A stretch of 29,114 nucleotides of DNA, from contig CAYXDX010000015.1 of NCBI GenBank assembly GCA_964463865.1, positions 1 to 29,114 of the forward strand, given 5' to 3'. This DNA comes from Ferroglobus sp964463865 (GTDB taxonomy: Archaea; Halobacteriota; Archaeoglobi; Archaeoglobales; Archaeoglobaceae). Position 1 is the first letter of the stretch, and every line of letters begins with the position of its first letter. Both the position numbers and the translations under genes were made by a program. The notes under the pieces were generated by a model. That model saw only the letters and a program-made list of their open reading frames with translations. It searched no databases and had not been told where the DNA came from. Positions 29,036-29,114 of the stretch are shown piece after piece.

Positions 29036-29114
29036 TCAAGGGGTGCTGTTAAGCACAAAATACCAGCCGCTGCCTTTCAACCGAAAACCCGCTGCCGATA
29101 CCTTGCGTATTAAT
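29036..29114 (-). CDS. C-terminal fragment of an FmdB-type zinc-ribbon protein (runs off the window)
   Basis: The minus strand is open from the window edge to TGA at 29036-29038 and reads 'IRKVSAAGFRLKGSGWYFVL' followed by 'NSTP'. The 'GFRLKGSGWY' block is the characteristic tail of the small FmdB/CxxC-CxxC regulatory zinc-ribbon family. Only 25-26 codons are visible, so the cysteine pairs cannot be checked. Codons here (CGC, CGG, GGC) differ from the AGA/AGG style of the neighbours. It is convergent with fmdA, 22 bp apart. Confidence 0.55.
   Translation of the reverse strand, partial: LIRKVSAAGFRLKGSGWYFVLNSTP

Overview
The window reads as a chromosome segment of a euryarchaeon, most probably of the Archaeoglobales (Archaeoglobus/Ferroglobus/Geoglobus type). 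The reasons are the rpoK-eno-rps2 order, class I lysyl-tRNA synthetase, aRF1, archaeal CobY, an Archaeoglobus-type alanine dehydrogenase, a superoxide reductase/rubredoxin/flavodiiron operon and an F420-type flavoenzyme relative. Genus is an inference. Genes are tightly packed, with many 4-bp ATGA/GTGA overlaps and four convergent pairs that overlap or nearly touch.

Layout. 1-4.45 kb (+): the 3' part of tRNA-Pro(CGG), then rpoK, eno and rps2, followed by an actin-like ATPase, a ribbon-helix-helix protein with four cysteines and a luciferase-like (LLM) protein. 4.4-7.0 kb (-): a homocysteine-from-sulfide cassette (HcyBio/DUF39 with CBS domains, NIL-ferredoxin, UPF0280/COG2122). 7.07-8.4 kb: a solitary Cas4-like protein with an altered active site, convergent with a short QueG-like iron-sulfur protein. 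8.45-10.3 kb (+): cobS, cobY and pcm. 10.3-11.1 kb (+): an MNT-HEPN toxin-antitoxin pair. 11.16-12.8 kb (+): alanine dehydrogenase and a Dph6-like ATPase. 12.8-15.6 kb (+): superoxide reductase, rubredoxin, flavodiiron protein and a BioD/DRTGG protein.

15.6-22.0 kb (-) is one long operon, lysS - radical SAM - DUF2551 - uppS - prf1 - argS. It joins two tRNA synthetases and the release factor with polyprenyl (dolichol-type) lipid synthesis. 22.0-23.0 kb (-): a COG2413 nucleotidyltransferase and cutA. 23.07-24.07 kb (-): a BlaI-like repressor and a membrane M48/M56-like metalloprotease, with a perfect palindrome over the promoter. 24.1-26.1 kb (-): three RecA/KaiC-like genes, only one of which keeps a P-loop. 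26.2-27.65 kb (-) is an accessory patch: an intact VapBC pair, then a second PIN toxin-antitoxin locus in which both genes are broken. The window closes with an acetamidase/formamidase (fmdA, +) and, at the edge, the C-terminus of an apparent FmdB-type zinc-ribbon gene (-).

Many first genes of transcription units have an A/T-rich TATA-like box centred about 24-28 nt before the start codon and no Shine-Dalgarno motif. This suggests widespread leaderless mRNAs, whereas internal operon genes often carry GGAGG/GAGGTG-type sites. The most interesting items are the chromosomal actin-like/RHH pair, the BlaI-protease pair with its palindrome, the KaiC-like trio with two degenerate members, the altered Cas4-like protein, and the decayed PIN toxin-antitoxin locus, which only appears once frames are joined across lesions.
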